The notes under the pieces are model-generated. The model made no database searches and had not been told where the DNA came from. It saw only the letters and a program-made list of their open reading frames with translations. The translations under genes and the position numbers were made by a program. From positions 688,928-752,927 of the forward strand of contig QRDG01000351.1 of the NCBI GenBank assembly GCA_012064385.1: DNA of 64,000 bases. The letters are read 5' to 3'. Below are positions 1 to 9,925 of the stretch, piece after piece; position 1 is the stretch's first letter, and each line of letters begins with the position of its first letter. The stretch is from Puccinellia tenuiflora. Its lineage: Eukaryota > Streptophyta > Magnoliopsida > Poales > Poaceae.

Positions 1-603
1 GAAAACCTAAATCATAGAGCATGGTGCAAGTACTGTTCATATTATTGTCAAGTGTTCCGATCCAAAACAGAGTTCAATAGTATTAGACACCATCCAACAA
101 ATCTCATACGTGATACGTTAATACAACCAAGTTGTTATTTGCCACAAGCTAAAGCTAACACCTTCAAGTATAAAGTCAAGTTGTCAACAACTCTCCAATA
201 AAAGGATGCTAGTACTACAAATTGAATTTCTACTTGTGTAAGAAAAGTAGAGGTACATGATCAAATAGTCGATGCCGATGCAAATAACACATCTTCACTC
301 AACAATGAATTCATACAAGAAGTAGCAATACATAAGTTACAAAATACACTAGTTCAGTTAACAAAGCAGGTTGATGGCTCCTTTGTTTCAGAACATCAAG
401 ACGCTCCTCCCTTTGGCTTCCACCAATCAATTCACCAACCTAGTAAACATGGTATTCAGAAAGTGAGCAACCATGGTTATAATTAAAGGCATGAATGATC
501 AAGCATTCAATTCAATAGAAAAAGAACATACTTGGGCACAATGCCCACTGTCATGCTTAATAGACAATACAAAAGTAGAGAAAAAAACATGAAGCGTGGA
601 ATA
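1..603. repeat. Direct repeat, copy 1 (non-coding, intron-like)
   Basis: This AT-rich stretch has no coding potential that I can support. It is repeated in direct orientation at 1325-1860 with high similarity; both copies start with gaaaacctaaatcatagagc and end near gcgtggaata. Copy 1 carries about 60 extra bases (around 306-365) that copy 2 lacks. The last exon of the asparaginyl-tRNA synthetase pseudogene lies between the copies, so the pair is probably a segmental tandem duplication of that pseudogene's intron. The left end is cut by the window edge. Confidence 0.8.
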
Positions 604-994
604 GACATAATTGTGGAGCAAGCAGCAACCAAACCGAAGGAGGCCGTCCAAAATCACCAATCTAAGTGCGGAATTTTCACATTCTATTTTTAAGGCAGAA
701 AAAGTATCGTTGAAATGGCAATGAAGTGCGGGATTCACTTCTATTGTTGAGGCGGAAAGCGCCGACCCTTCAAAGATAAGCCCTACAAGGGTATCTTGGG
801 GACGGGATGAGGTCTCTGATGTCATCAAGACCAGTGGCAAAAAGGGTCATCCTCTCGAAGCCAAGGCTGAACCCGCTGTGCTTCACAGATCCAAAGCGCC
901 TGAGGTTCAAGTACCACTCATACGGCTCCAAGGGCAGATCTGTGTCGAGTATTCTGTACAACAAGATGCAGCGTATTCAGCTCAACAGTCATAT

Positions 995-1142
995 CATGGT
1001 TTTTGAGTCGCGGCTCATGCCCACGACTTGCTGATAAATCGCCATTAGTCGCTGATATATCGCCCAAGTCGCCTGATATATCGCGAGTCGACCCAATTTT
1101 GAGAAAACGACTTGGCGATATATCGGCGACTCAAAAACAATG
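995..1142. mobile_element. Small hAT-type MITE with 8-bp TSD
   Basis: A 148-bp element with terminal inverted repeats. The left end reads CATGGTTTTTGAGTCGC and the reverse complement of the right end reads CATTGTTTTTGAGTCGC. It is flanked on both sides by the perfect 8-bp duplication AGTCATAT (987-994 and 1143-1150). The interior is built from CGATATATCG-like palindromes. An 8-bp duplication and short ends starting CA fit the hAT superfamily. It has no coding capacity. It lies just upstream (on the minus strand) of the last AsnRS exon remnant. Confidence 0.85.
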
Positions 1143-1324
1143 AGTCATATACATAAAAAATTAATGAATTCCTACTGCATTCTATATGTTGCACCTACAA
1201 CATCAGTCAAGGGCGTGCTGATGGAAGTTTTATTCATTTAAATCGATTTGCACAAAAGGAGTTTTATAAAACAAATTCACAACTCAGCAAAGAATGTAAA
1301 CTGATTTAAGATTGCTAGTGTTTA

Positions 1325-1860
1325 GAAAACCTAAATCATAGAGCATGATGCAACTACTGTTCATATTTTGTGTTAAGTGTTTAGATCCAAAACGGAGTTC
1401 AATACTATCAGACACCATCCAACAAATCTCATACGTTACAAAACCAAGTTTCTATTTGCCACAAGCAAATGCTAACACCTTCAAGTAGAAAGTCAAGTTG
1501 TCAACAACTCTTCAATAAAAGGATGCTGGTACTACAAAATGAATTTCTACTTGTGTAAGATATGTAGAGGTACATGATCAAATAGTCGATGCAGATGTAA
1601 ATAACAGATCTTCACTCAACAAGCAGGGTGATGGCACCTTTATTTCACAACATCAAGACGCTCCTCCCTTTGGGTTCCACCAATCAATTCACCAACCTAG
1701 TTAACATGGTATTCAGAAAGTGAGCAATCATGGCTATACATTAAAGGCATGAATGATCAAGCATTCAATTTAATAGAAATAGAACATACTTGGGCACAAT
1801 CCCACTGTCATGCTTAATAGACAATACAGAAGCAGAGAAAAAAACATGATGCGTGGAATA
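1325..1860. repeat. Direct repeat, copy 2
   Basis: Second copy of the sequence at 1-603. It differs by scattered substitutions and lacks about 60 bases after 'cactcaacaa' (near 1622). It lies between two exon remnants of the asparaginyl-tRNA synthetase pseudogene (770-955 and 1932-2065), which fits an intron duplication. Confidence 0.8.
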
Positions 1861-2775
1861 AATATCATTGAAAGACAATGCTCCGTATAAACAGTCTAAA
1901 AGAGCACTGGGTACCATAATTTAATAGACGCTGTACCTTGGGAACAAGCACATCCATTGCAGCCACTGTCTTCTGGCATCATTGAGCCTCCATGTCTTCA
2001 CGGCAATGCTTGAGTAACCATCTGCAGAGGTATTGTACGTAGCTCTCTGCACAGTTCATATCATCCTGTGGCACTGTTTTTTATAAGTACAGCGTTGATA
2101 CTGAACAAAAAAGTCTCAAGTAATAATCTACATAAAAGGCCAAGACAGAAAGAACTGAGTTTTAGTTTAGGATGAGCTCACATGCAAGTTTGCAAATGCA
2201 GTTTCTGGTTCAACCATCCAAAACTCTGCCAAATCTCTTGACGTATGTGAGTTCTCTGCCTGGAATGTCGGCCCAAAGGTATAGACGTTGCTGAGAGCGC
2301 AAGCATAAGTCTCAACCTGAAGTTGACCTGAAACAGTCAGGAAAGCTTGGCCCTTGAAGAAGTCAGTCTCGGATGCAATTGTCCCATCATCCTTGCGTGG
2401 AATTCCAGGTCTCAACCTAGACCTCTCTTCCAGCTTTAAAACATTCTCTCTCACCTGCTTAAGCTCCGAAACAGCAGATGTTATCTCTTGCTTGCTAGCT
2501 TTTGCTGCTTTAAGTTGCGCAGCTGCCTCTCCTTTTTCCGTGACAACAAGCTTACCAGCCTCAACATCAGCTTCCGATGGTGCAAGGTTCTCCTCAAGCT
2601 CCTTCTCAACCTTTTCAGCCTGGCTGAATAAGGATGTGACATGGAACATCTCACTGGCACCCTCACAGTCGCTGGTGGTTATAATAGGTGTATGGATATA
2701 CAAATACCCATTTTCCTCGAAGAAACTGTGGGTTGCATATGCAAGCTGATGCCTTATCCGAGCAACCGCGCCTAT

Positions 2776-3405
2776 CTGCAAAGGACTGGAGTGAAGAATG
2801 TCAGTATATCAGCAAATTCCATACCACAGTAACCAGATTTTCATGAACCGCTTTATTCCCATTGAAGTAGATGAATCAGGAAATACGAATTCCACACGCA
2901 TATTACTTTGAAAACTGTGATAACAATCACAACCACTTCCAACTATAATAACATACCACGTCTAAGCAACCAAGCCTACGAGACGCTAGCATGCTGAGAA
3001 CGAGAGCAGCGATTGTATGCCCTCTCATCATCTTGTTGCTGCAGCTCAAGCGAGAAATCCCACACATCTGAGATAATGTTGAGGCAAGCACTATGTGCTT
3101 GCACATATATATCATATACAGGCATTTCCTTGAGCATATGGAAGCATCTTGCACATTCATTGGTAGTTCCCGTTAAAAATTGGCTCATGAACCACCACTA
3201 TTTACACCAGGTGATGCTAAAACCCAAAGTACAGAACAAACCTCACGAGTCAAGTCTCATAGCAGCTTCTCCTCCATCACCTCTACCTTCAGCTCATGAA
3301 CCTCCAGAATTGCTACAGAAAACGACTCCAAACAACCAGAATTTGCTACAGACCCATAAACTGAAATGAAATGGAGCGGCAGAAGCAGAGAAGACGAGTG
3401 GGTAC
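2776..3405. other. Intergenic or intronic stretch, nothing recognised
   Basis: This lies between the AsnRS exon A acceptor and the donor of the TBC-like exon. I searched the minus strand for missing AsnRS 5' exons and for a second TBC exon and recognised neither. Only short open frames are present. Confidence 0.5.
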
Positions 3406-3667
3406 CTTCCACACCAGCGGCCGTACGTCGGAGCCGCCTTCCGGCACGCCAAGGCAGGCGAGCCTCACCACCTTCTTCGACAGCTGTGCCCACGGAAAAG
3501 GGCAGAACGATAGGCAAACACGGCCGCTCCTCCTCGTCCACGCCCACCTGACCCACCGCGGCCTTGAAGTCGGCGAGCAGGTGCGCCCGGAGAGCAGCGC
3601 CAGCGCCGTCCTCTTCCCTCGTCTTCCTCTCACGGGCGTGCCGTCCAGTAGGGGTCGACGGGGCCAT
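3406..3667 (-). pseudogene. TBC (Rab-GAP) domain first-exon fragment
   Basis: From ATG 3667 the minus strand reads HLLADFKAAVGQ in one frame. In a second frame, further along, it reads LSKKVVRLACLGVPEG followed by VRPLVWK, and it stops at a canonical AAG|GTACCC donor (exon end 3406). The pattern 'L..L...GVP...R..VWK' before a donor is how TBC domains of plant TBC1D13-like Rab GTPase-activating proteins begin. The switch between frames means at least one indel. No following TBC exon (catalytic arginine IxxDxxR or glutamine YxQ motifs) was found within the next 3 kb. It shares strand and direction with the AsnRS remnant, so the two could be parts of a captured or scrambled gene cluster. The family call is moderate because the matched stretch is short. 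Confidence 0.45.
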
Positions 3668-4228
3668 GCGGCTGTAGACGAGGAGGAGCGGCGGGCAGGT
3701 GGGCGTGGACGAGGAGGAGCGGCAGGAGAACCACTGGCGGGCGCGGCGTCACCTTGGGCGAGAGGAGGGCGCCGGAGAAGCGGATTTCGCCGGCGGCGGC
3801 GGCGGCAATTTGGTTGGTCCTGGTGGAATCCGGTTTGACTAGGGTTGAGTAGTTGAGTCGGGTCGGGTCTGGTTCGCGGTCCGACATAACTTGAAGCTAT
3901 GCCCCACGTGTCGGTGAGCGACTCGCCGGCCCTCCCTCCTCGGCCAGCACCGCCGTCGGTCGCCGTGATCGGCAGAGACGACACACCACGCAGCCAAATC
4001 AATTGGACTAAATAAAGAAAAAAGAAAAGAAAATGTTGCCTTCAAATTCGGTTGCAACCGAAAGAAAAAAAAGAGAGGAGAGAAGAACGGCCCAGAGGCC
4101 CAGGAGAGAAACAACCCAAACCCGAGGAGCTCTTCCTTCAAATTCCCCGCCCCGTAACCGTTTCCTCACTCCCTCCACCCGAGCTCTTCCTTCTCGCCCA
4201 CACCAAACCGAGCAAGGACCAAGAAACA
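3668..4228. other. GC-rich intergenic region upstream of the zinc-finger gene
   Basis: The first half is GC-rich, with glycine/arginine-like codon runs on both strands and gcggcg repeats near 3795. The second half includes a gtcgggtcgggtc run (3855-3870) and a purine-rich aaagaaaaaa stretch just before the predicted start at 4229. It presumably contains the promoter and 5'UTR of the plus-strand gene. I see no convincing TATA box. Confidence 0.4.
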
Positions 4229-5632
4229 ATGGGGAATTTGCTGAGCATGCTTCGTCGGGGACTCTTCCTCGACTCCTCCCCGACGCCCGACGCCGCCTCC
4301 TCCCCGACCCCCGGCGCCGCCTCCTCCCCGACGCCCCACGAAGGAGAGGAGCTCGCCGGAGTTGAGCTCCCGCTCACCACGGGGCGAGCGGCCAGGAGAC
4401 GCCGCCAGCGCCTCAACCGCCGCCAGCGCAAGCGCACGGACATCGGCGCCTCCTCCTCGGGCGCGCACGAGCTCAACGCGGCGACCCCCCACGCCAACCC
4501 CAACGCCAAGAACGGCGACTCCGACGCCAAGAACGGCGACTCCTCGGGCACGTCAGGGCTCTACGCGGCCAAGACTGCCGCCTCGGCGGAGGCCGCTTCC
4601 TCTACGGGGGCCGCTGACCCCAAGAACGCCGAGCCCGCCTCCACCGACCCCAACGCGCTCACCTCCGACGACAAGAAGCAGGAGCTCTGCATCGACGCGT
4701 CCAAGATTGACGCCTCGGCGGAGGCCGCTTCCTCCACGGGCGCCGACGACCCCAAGATCGCCGAGCCCGTCTCCACCGACCCCAGGGCGCTCCGTCTGCG
4801 CACGCCGGCAACAGGCATCGGCTTCCCCATCGACGCTTCGCCGGAGAAGTGGAACAAGGTCCCGGAGAAGAAGAGGCGCGCTCCCCCGGCTCCACCGAGG
4901 ATTCAGCCTCGCCGTCCTGCAGCCCCTGCTGCGCGCTCCCCGGCGTTCGCTCCACGCCCTCCTGCAGCCCCTGCTGCGCGCTTCCCGGCCATCGCTCCAC
5001 GCCCTCCTGCAGCCCCTGCTGCGCGCTTCCCGGCCATCGCTCCACGCCCTCCTGCAGCCCCTGCTGGGCGCTCCCCGACCTTCGTTCCACGCGACCCCCC
5101 TGCTACACCGAGGACTCGGCCTCACCTTCCCCCTGCTGCGGGCTCCACGCCCTTCGCTCCACGCGCTCCTGCCGCCGCCGCCGTGGGCCAGCACCAGCAG
5201 CGCCCTCCTGCCACCGCCGTCGGGCTTTTGGACGATCTCGAAGGGGTGGAGAATTTCTTCGGCAATTTGTTCCAGGAAGAAGCAGATGAAGATGAGAAGA
5301 AGCATCGCGAGTACAGTTCAGCCTGTTCAGGTCTGAAGAAAACTCAAACCTACTGTTTGGCGTGCTTTCTCAACGAGGACAAGAAGAAACGGCGTTCAAT
5401 TGTGAACCAACTCCGAGAGGTCATTCTCCCGTGCATTTCGAATCGAGTCGGTCCAGTTTTCGTTTGAACATCAACTTATATTTTTTTGTAATTGCTTCTC
5501 ACTCAGGTCACGAAGCATATGGAGTCTGTGCACAAGGGAGATTTCTTCAGCTGCGAGAAGAAGGGATGCTTGGCCATGGCAACTAACCGCAAAGACATTG
5601 GCCTACATCAGTTGTACGCACATCAGATGTAG
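4229..5632 (+). CDS. Proline/alanine-rich protein with C-terminal C2H2 zinc-finger exon (two exons)
   Basis: I place the start at ATG 4229 (context AACAATGGGG). Exon 1 (4229-5419) encodes an MGNLLS N-terminus that fits the N-myristoylation pattern M-G-x-x-x-S, a basic RRRRQRLNRRQRKR patch, two similar A/S-rich blocks (AEAASSTGA..P twice) and four tandem PAAPAARxPAxAPR repeats around residues 225-300. An acidic stretch and a YCLAC motif follow. Reading straight on stops at 5467 (412 residues). A donor GAGAG|GTCATT at 5420 and an acceptor ACTCAG|GTCACG at 5504-5506 remove an 87-bp phase-0 intron. Exon 2 (5507-5632) then adds 41 residues, including HMESVH and a classical C-x4-C-x12-H-x4-H finger from CEKKGC to HQLYAH. 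The spliced product is 438 residues. A nucleic-acid-binding role is inferred from the finger; the family is not recognised. The unspliced form would lack the finger. Confidence 0.65.
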
Positions 5633-5751
5633 TAGAGTTTCATAGAAACTGTAGCTGTTGATGCGTCTCTGAAGTGTGAGCTCGTAGTAGTATAGGATAT
5701 GCACATAGCCGAAGCTACACCTAGAGCTATATGTGTGTATATATACTCTTG

Positions 5752-5827
5752 TAGCTAGGAATACGGTGCAATTGCGATCGATCGAGTAGCTAGCGAGAGA
5801 GCTAGCTAGGAATACGGTGCAATTGCA
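5752..5827. repeat. Short direct repeat in 3' region
   Basis: The motif tagctaggaatacggtgcaa plus four more bases (ttgc) occurs twice, at 5752-5775 and 5804-5827, separated by a tagctagc-rich spacer. It sits in the 3' flank of the zinc-finger gene, just before the duplicated finger remnant at 5825. Confidence 0.85.
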
Positions 5828-5920
5828 ATGGCTACGAACCGCCAAGATATTAGTCTCCATCTCTATTACGCGCATGGGCAGTCGGCAGTAGCTGTAGTAG
5901 ATTTACATAGGAATTTTTAG
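5825..5920 (+). pseudogene. Duplicated remnant of the terminal zinc-finger exon
   Basis: The sequence from 5828 reads MATNRQDISLH then YYAH. It matches the end of the functional exon (MATNRKDIGLH..YAH, 5575-5626), and the similarity continues into the 3' flank (gtagtagagtttcatag versus gtagtagatttacatag). It carries the two finger histidines but lacks the cysteine pair. The copy lies about 253 bp downstream in the same direction. It is probably a partial tandem duplication of the 3' end of the gene. Confidence 0.75.
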
Positions 5921-6535
5921 CTATTTGCTAGTGTTTGCACGTTGGGCAACAAAGATGCTACAGAAAGCAGTTTATCATAACGTTGGGCATCATTGCAGAG
6001 GATTTCAGTTGCTGAGGTAGTGTCATATTTTGTTTGTTCATGTCATGTGTGTAAAAGCACAAAGGAATTGCAAACAATGAGTCGTATGCCAGGTAGAAGT
6101 TATGATCGTTCATCCAAAGCATGTAGTATAGGATTTTCTTGCCTTACATGATGTGTGCTCAACTTGTGAACTCGAACATTGCAAATAAATAAATCATCTT
6201 AGCGTGTTAATCTCTCAGTTGACATATCTCCAGCAGGGAGCACCACATAGAAAACATTTTAAAAAAACTACATGCTAGGACCATTTTGCAGATTTAGAAG
6301 ATCGTAAGACAGAAAAGGCAGAAAATCGCAAGAAAATGTAGCACGAGCTCCATGAGACTGCCTCAACCATACTCATCCCCCTCAAGCATAAACCAGAGCC
6401 AAGAACTACAGGATTTTTTAAACTAAATCTACTGAATGCAGATACACTGAACACATCTACAGGTCTTGTAAACCACAACACAAATACACTTCTACATAAT
6501 TCAGATTCACCGAACACAGATTGTCCAGATTTATT
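5921..6535. other. Intergenic, AT-rich
   Basis: The left part is probably the 3' flank of the zinc-finger gene, with aataaataaatc near 6187 as a possible polyadenylation signal region. The remainder shows no gene that I can support. Confidence 0.45.
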
Positions 6536-6539
6536 TTTT

Positions 6540-7125
6540 TACGCAGATCAACCAACACCAATTCTCCTGGTCATTGGCGCCCACCCCGATCTTCTACTGA
6601 AGAATTCCGCCGCTATTTTTGTCAGAAGCTGTGCCGCGACCCGTAGCTCCTGCTTGGCTTTTGGTTTCTGAAAATCAACTCAAGAGTTAATCCACCGAGA
6701 TATCTGATACACAACACTAGGTTGTATCATGCGGGTAAACATGATAAAAACACACCATATTTCTCGTCTTCCACAATGCCCAAATCACGGCAGCAACACC
6801 CACATAAATGCAGTTTTTTTTTCTACCAGAGAAACCAGCTATCCAACCACTTAAATCCTGGAAGCATGTAGGAATATTAACTATACCAGTAGCAACTTTT
6901 ACTACTACCCAAACATATCTATCTAGAGAAGAGCCAAAAAAAAGTGACCTAAAGTCCCTAATTCATCACAAAAACAGCATTTAGTGTCCTTACCTCTCCA
7001 CCCTCTTCTAATTAGACCTCTTTCTTCAAAATACTTTTATTAGAAGCCAGCCATAAGAAAACTTTCGATTTTAGAGGTACTTTCATCCACCACAACATCC
7101 TGTGTTATGGCTTTGCGTCTCATAA
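6540..7125 (-). mobile_element. LINE (L1-type) 3' fragment with RT zinc-binding domain
   Basis: Read on the minus strand in several frames, 7090-6950 gives KSKVFLWLAS, RGWRGKDTKCCFCDELGTL and GHFFF. This is the zinc-binding region (zf-RVT; C-x2-C...H) that follows reverse transcriptase in plant LINEs. Towards 6540 it continues into RRFGHCGRREIWC-like C-terminal sequence. Multiple frameshifts and stops make it non-coding. No poly-A tail or target duplication was identified, so the ends are approximate. Confidence 0.65.
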
Positions 7126-8459
7126 AATCTGAACCTATGAAACATGATACAGCTGATGCCTGAAGCTACTTTAAGTTCATAAAAAAGTTACATGAATTTC
7201 TAGGACTTCAATTGAATTGACATCGTACACCCAACCAAAAAACAGAAACTTCAGTAATGTTCAGGGGCTATACATGGAAAAGTAGAATATTTATTCATTG
7301 GAATTGAGGTGACCATGATTTTTTTTGCATAAATGTCGTGAATAACAGAGTACAGAGTTTCTGAAAATTATTCAACAGTGCAACCTAAGTATTCCTGAGC
7401 AGATTCAAGAGGACGATCATGAATGGGGAAATTGGTTCAGTGCTAAAAGAGTAGTAACATTTTGCAGCAGACAAATTACGAGCCCATGAATATACCGTGC
7501 AGTTCCACGCGAGAACCAATAAAAATAAGCTCTAGAGTTACCGTCCAGAGGACAGTGCCGACGCTGAAGATCAACACGTCTGCGATGTACCCCGCGTGTT
7601 GCATTATTCTGCACATCGATCTGCCACCGGTACTGAATGGGGGACTGCAGCCCAAATCAGGAGGAGGAGGCAGCGTTGCAGGTAGAATTACTTAATCCTG
7701 GTAGCGCTTTGGGGGTTTGGGATGTCTTTGCAAGGAAAAATGATATTTGCGGGTGTGAGATGCAAAAACAGTTAATCATCTTATCCGATTGTTCGGATCC
7801 CATTTTCTTGTGCAGTACACGCACCGCTTTGTCAACCGCTGGGAGTTGTGTCTTCACCGCGAGCCTGCTGCTGCGACAGTCAGGGGCGGGCAGGGCCACA
7901 TGAGTACGTGGTATTGGCGGAAGAGGCGTGGGCAGCAACGGCACAGCCGGCAGGCTGAACCGATCCGCGACACTGCGTATCGTGGTGCCCGATGAGGCGA
8001 GGAAATGTGTTGTGATTGCCTTGCTGTTCTTGATACTGAGCATTGACTGTATGCTAGAAGTTTGAATGGCCAGCGGCAATCTGCTCAGATAAAGAACAGA
8101 AACCTTACTGATTTTGCACATCTCTAGGTGGCTGAAAATTCGTATAACATCTCACTGTAACTTTCAGGTCTGTTCATCTGCATCCAACAATCTGAACCTA
8201 GTTTTCTCTGTGTAGGTATGCTATTTTTCTCACCTTCAAATCCTGAGGGCCGGACGATTGATTTCTGTACAATCTCCAACTCTCTGACGTCGCCAGAGCA
8301 GTTTCCGGGTTGCATTCTCCCGAGTGTAGAAAGCCCTCAGCGAAGCACACCAATGCACCTGCATGTTATATATATAAGAAAAGAAAATTATTTCTTTTTT
8401 GACTTACATGAAATGTTTTTTGACACTATTTTCTTTGTAAGACTCAACATTGTTTGTAG
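7126..8459. other. Intergenic, no gene recognised
   Basis: Several short open frames occur, the longest on the minus strand at 7657-8121, but none has recognisable motifs. The sequence immediately upstream of 8460 ends in a TTTGTAG acceptor-like site used by the aminopeptidase remnant. I looked for further aminopeptidase exons here and found none. Confidence 0.4.
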
Positions 8460-8980
8460 GACATGCTCTTGACATTCTTGCAAGAACCCCACTGTGGAAA
8501 AATGGTCTCGACTATCGGCATGGGACAGGCCATGGAGTCAGATCTTATCTAAATGTTCACGAAGGTCAGACGGGGGTGGCACATCCTCTTATTTTCTCCT
8601 AACTCATCTGAATAAATGTATGGCGGACTGATGAATTGACTATCTGTTTTGCTTTTAACCAGGCCCTCATCTAATTAGCTTCAGACCTTTGCTCGAAATA
8701 TACCACTGCAAGTATCAATGACTGTAACTGATAGTTAGCAAAGATCTGATCCAATACTGCTAATTTTTAATGAGAACTGTTAAACAATTCAAAATGGTAT
8801 TACTTGGTAGATTTTGGGGAACATAAAGTTGCATATTTTTTTGTTGCAGAGCCTGGTTACTACGAAGATGGAAACTTTGGTATAAGATTGTAGAATATTC
8901 TTATAGTCAAAGAGGCTGGTACTAAATTTAATTTTGGACAGAAGGGCTACTTGTGATTTGAACATATAACATAGCATTGC
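8460..8980 (+). pseudogene. Xaa-Pro aminopeptidase P (M24B) pseudogene fragment
   Basis: Three exon remnants encode the C-terminal catalytic domain of a plant APP1-like Xaa-Pro aminopeptidase, a metallopeptidase that removes N-terminal residues ahead of proline. Exon 1 (8460-8564) reads HALDILARTPLWKNGLDYRH then GTGHGV, which includes metal- and substrate-binding histidines, and ends HEG at a GT donor. Exon 2 (8663-about 8730) follows TTTTAACCAG and reads PHLISFRP; after a 1-bp loss it reads ARNIPLQVSMTVT. Exon 3 (8850-about 8980) reads EPGYYEDGNFGIRL, then an in-frame TAG where a conserved Glu is expected, then NILIVKEAGTKFNFGQKGYL and further stops. The exon 2 donor also appears lost. Upstream catalytic exons are absent. 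The family is clear from motif order, and the damage shows it is non-functional. Confidence 0.88.
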
Positions 8981-9011
8981 TTGTTCATTCTCCACCGCAA
9001 TAGATGTCACC

Positions 9012-9925
9012 GCTCTTCTTTTTTTGTTTTGAGGTCAAACCAGGTTTAAAAACCATACAAGCCTTACAATGCTCTGTTTATGAGAAAAACAGGGCCAAAA
9101 AAACGCACAAGCGAGGCGACCCGCCGCCCACATGTCGCGAGCCGACCAAACGCACTAGACGCACACTACCTGCTCTGGGGCCGCAACCCCGACGTAGTAA
9201 CCAGGACGAACCATGCATAGCCAAAAGTCGACCCAGTCAGGGTCGACGAGCCTGCGGTCCGCACAGCACCATGACGTCACCCAAATCCGCCAGCTCCGGG
9301 GCCGCCGCCCCGACGTAGCAACCAGAACAAAGCTTCGCATTGCCCGAAGTCGAACCAGCCTGGTCGACGAACCTGCTGTCCAAACAACATCAGGACGCCA
9401 CCCAAACCCACACTAGGCCACGACCCTGACCCATAGGACCATCGCCGCATGGGAGCCCGAGGCTGCTGCCTCGGCGTATCGCCACCCCGGCATCCACTTC
9501 CCTGACCACATAGCCATCCTTCCCATCCATCGCGAACCCGTCGCACCGAGAGAGCCGGTGACTCCAAGATGACGCCTCAAACAAGGTAGCGACGCCCATC
9601 GCCCGCCCCCGACGGAGCTTAGGCTTTCACCCGGAGACCATCGGACCACTCCCGTCAGGCCGGTTGTGGAAACTCCACGATGATGCCATCAAGAAGGAGA
9701 ACGACGCCCAAGGGCGCCGCCATCGTCGGCACCGACCGGAGCTGGTGCAAGGCTTTCGCCAGGAATTCGAGCCACCCCAAAGCTTAGGGAGCTGCGAGAT
9801 AGGAGACCGCATCCGTGGCCGGCCACCGAGCTCCACCACTTGCCGAAGTCCCGCAGCACCACAGCGCGACCAACGATCCGGGGCCGCCGCCCCGGCTTCC
9901 ACCACTGCTCCCCTGTTTTAACTTT
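9012..9925. repeat. GC-rich dispersed repeat with internal ~121-bp tandem duplication
   Basis: A sharp shift to GC-rich sequence begins at a poly-T run (9018-9026) and ends near 9920. Inside it, 9177-9297 and 9298-9418 are diverged tandem copies, each starting gggGCCGC..CCCCGACGTAG and containing GTCGACGA.CCTGC.GTCC. The ggggccgccgccccg motif recurs at 9880. The poly-T at one end suggests a minus-strand retroposon, but I found no target duplication and no coding domain, so the class is unresolved. It sits directly in the 3' flank of the aminopeptidase remnant. Confidence 0.5.

Larger units (their letters stand above)
770..2775 (-). pseudogene. Asparagine--tRNA ligase (cytosolic, class II) pseudogene, 5' truncated
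   Basis: Three minus-strand exon remnants match the catalytic part of plant cytosolic AsnRS, which charges tRNA-Asn with asparagine. Exon A (2775-2182) begins after acceptor CTTTGCAG and contains class II motifs such as YIHTPIITTSDCEGA and LQVETYACALSNVYTFGPTF, with the helical insertion typical of plant AsnRS; it ends at a GT donor. Exon B (2065-about 1932) starts DDMNCAESYVQYLC, then jumps directly from EDME to the LND..KTVAAMDVLVPK segment. An internal block of the enzyme is therefore deleted, and a 1-bp loss near the junction shifts the frame and exposes a TGA. The last exon (about 955-770) holds LPLEPYEWYLNLRRFGSVKH, the GFERM motif 3 region and the terminal stop. The N-terminal anticodon-binding OB-fold exons are absent upstream. 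The family call is firm from motif order; that it cannot make enzyme is inferred from the deletion, the frameshift and the missing 5' exons. Confidence 0.85.

Noticed and set aside
4362..5336. Alternative frames over the P/A-rich repeat region on both strands
   Set aside because: GC-rich repeats open all frames. Only the frame from 4229 has a good start and joins a zinc-finger exon.
7657..8121. Minus-strand frame of 154 codons near the aminopeptidase remnant
   Set aside because: No match to aminopeptidase or other families and on the opposite strand from the exon remnants.
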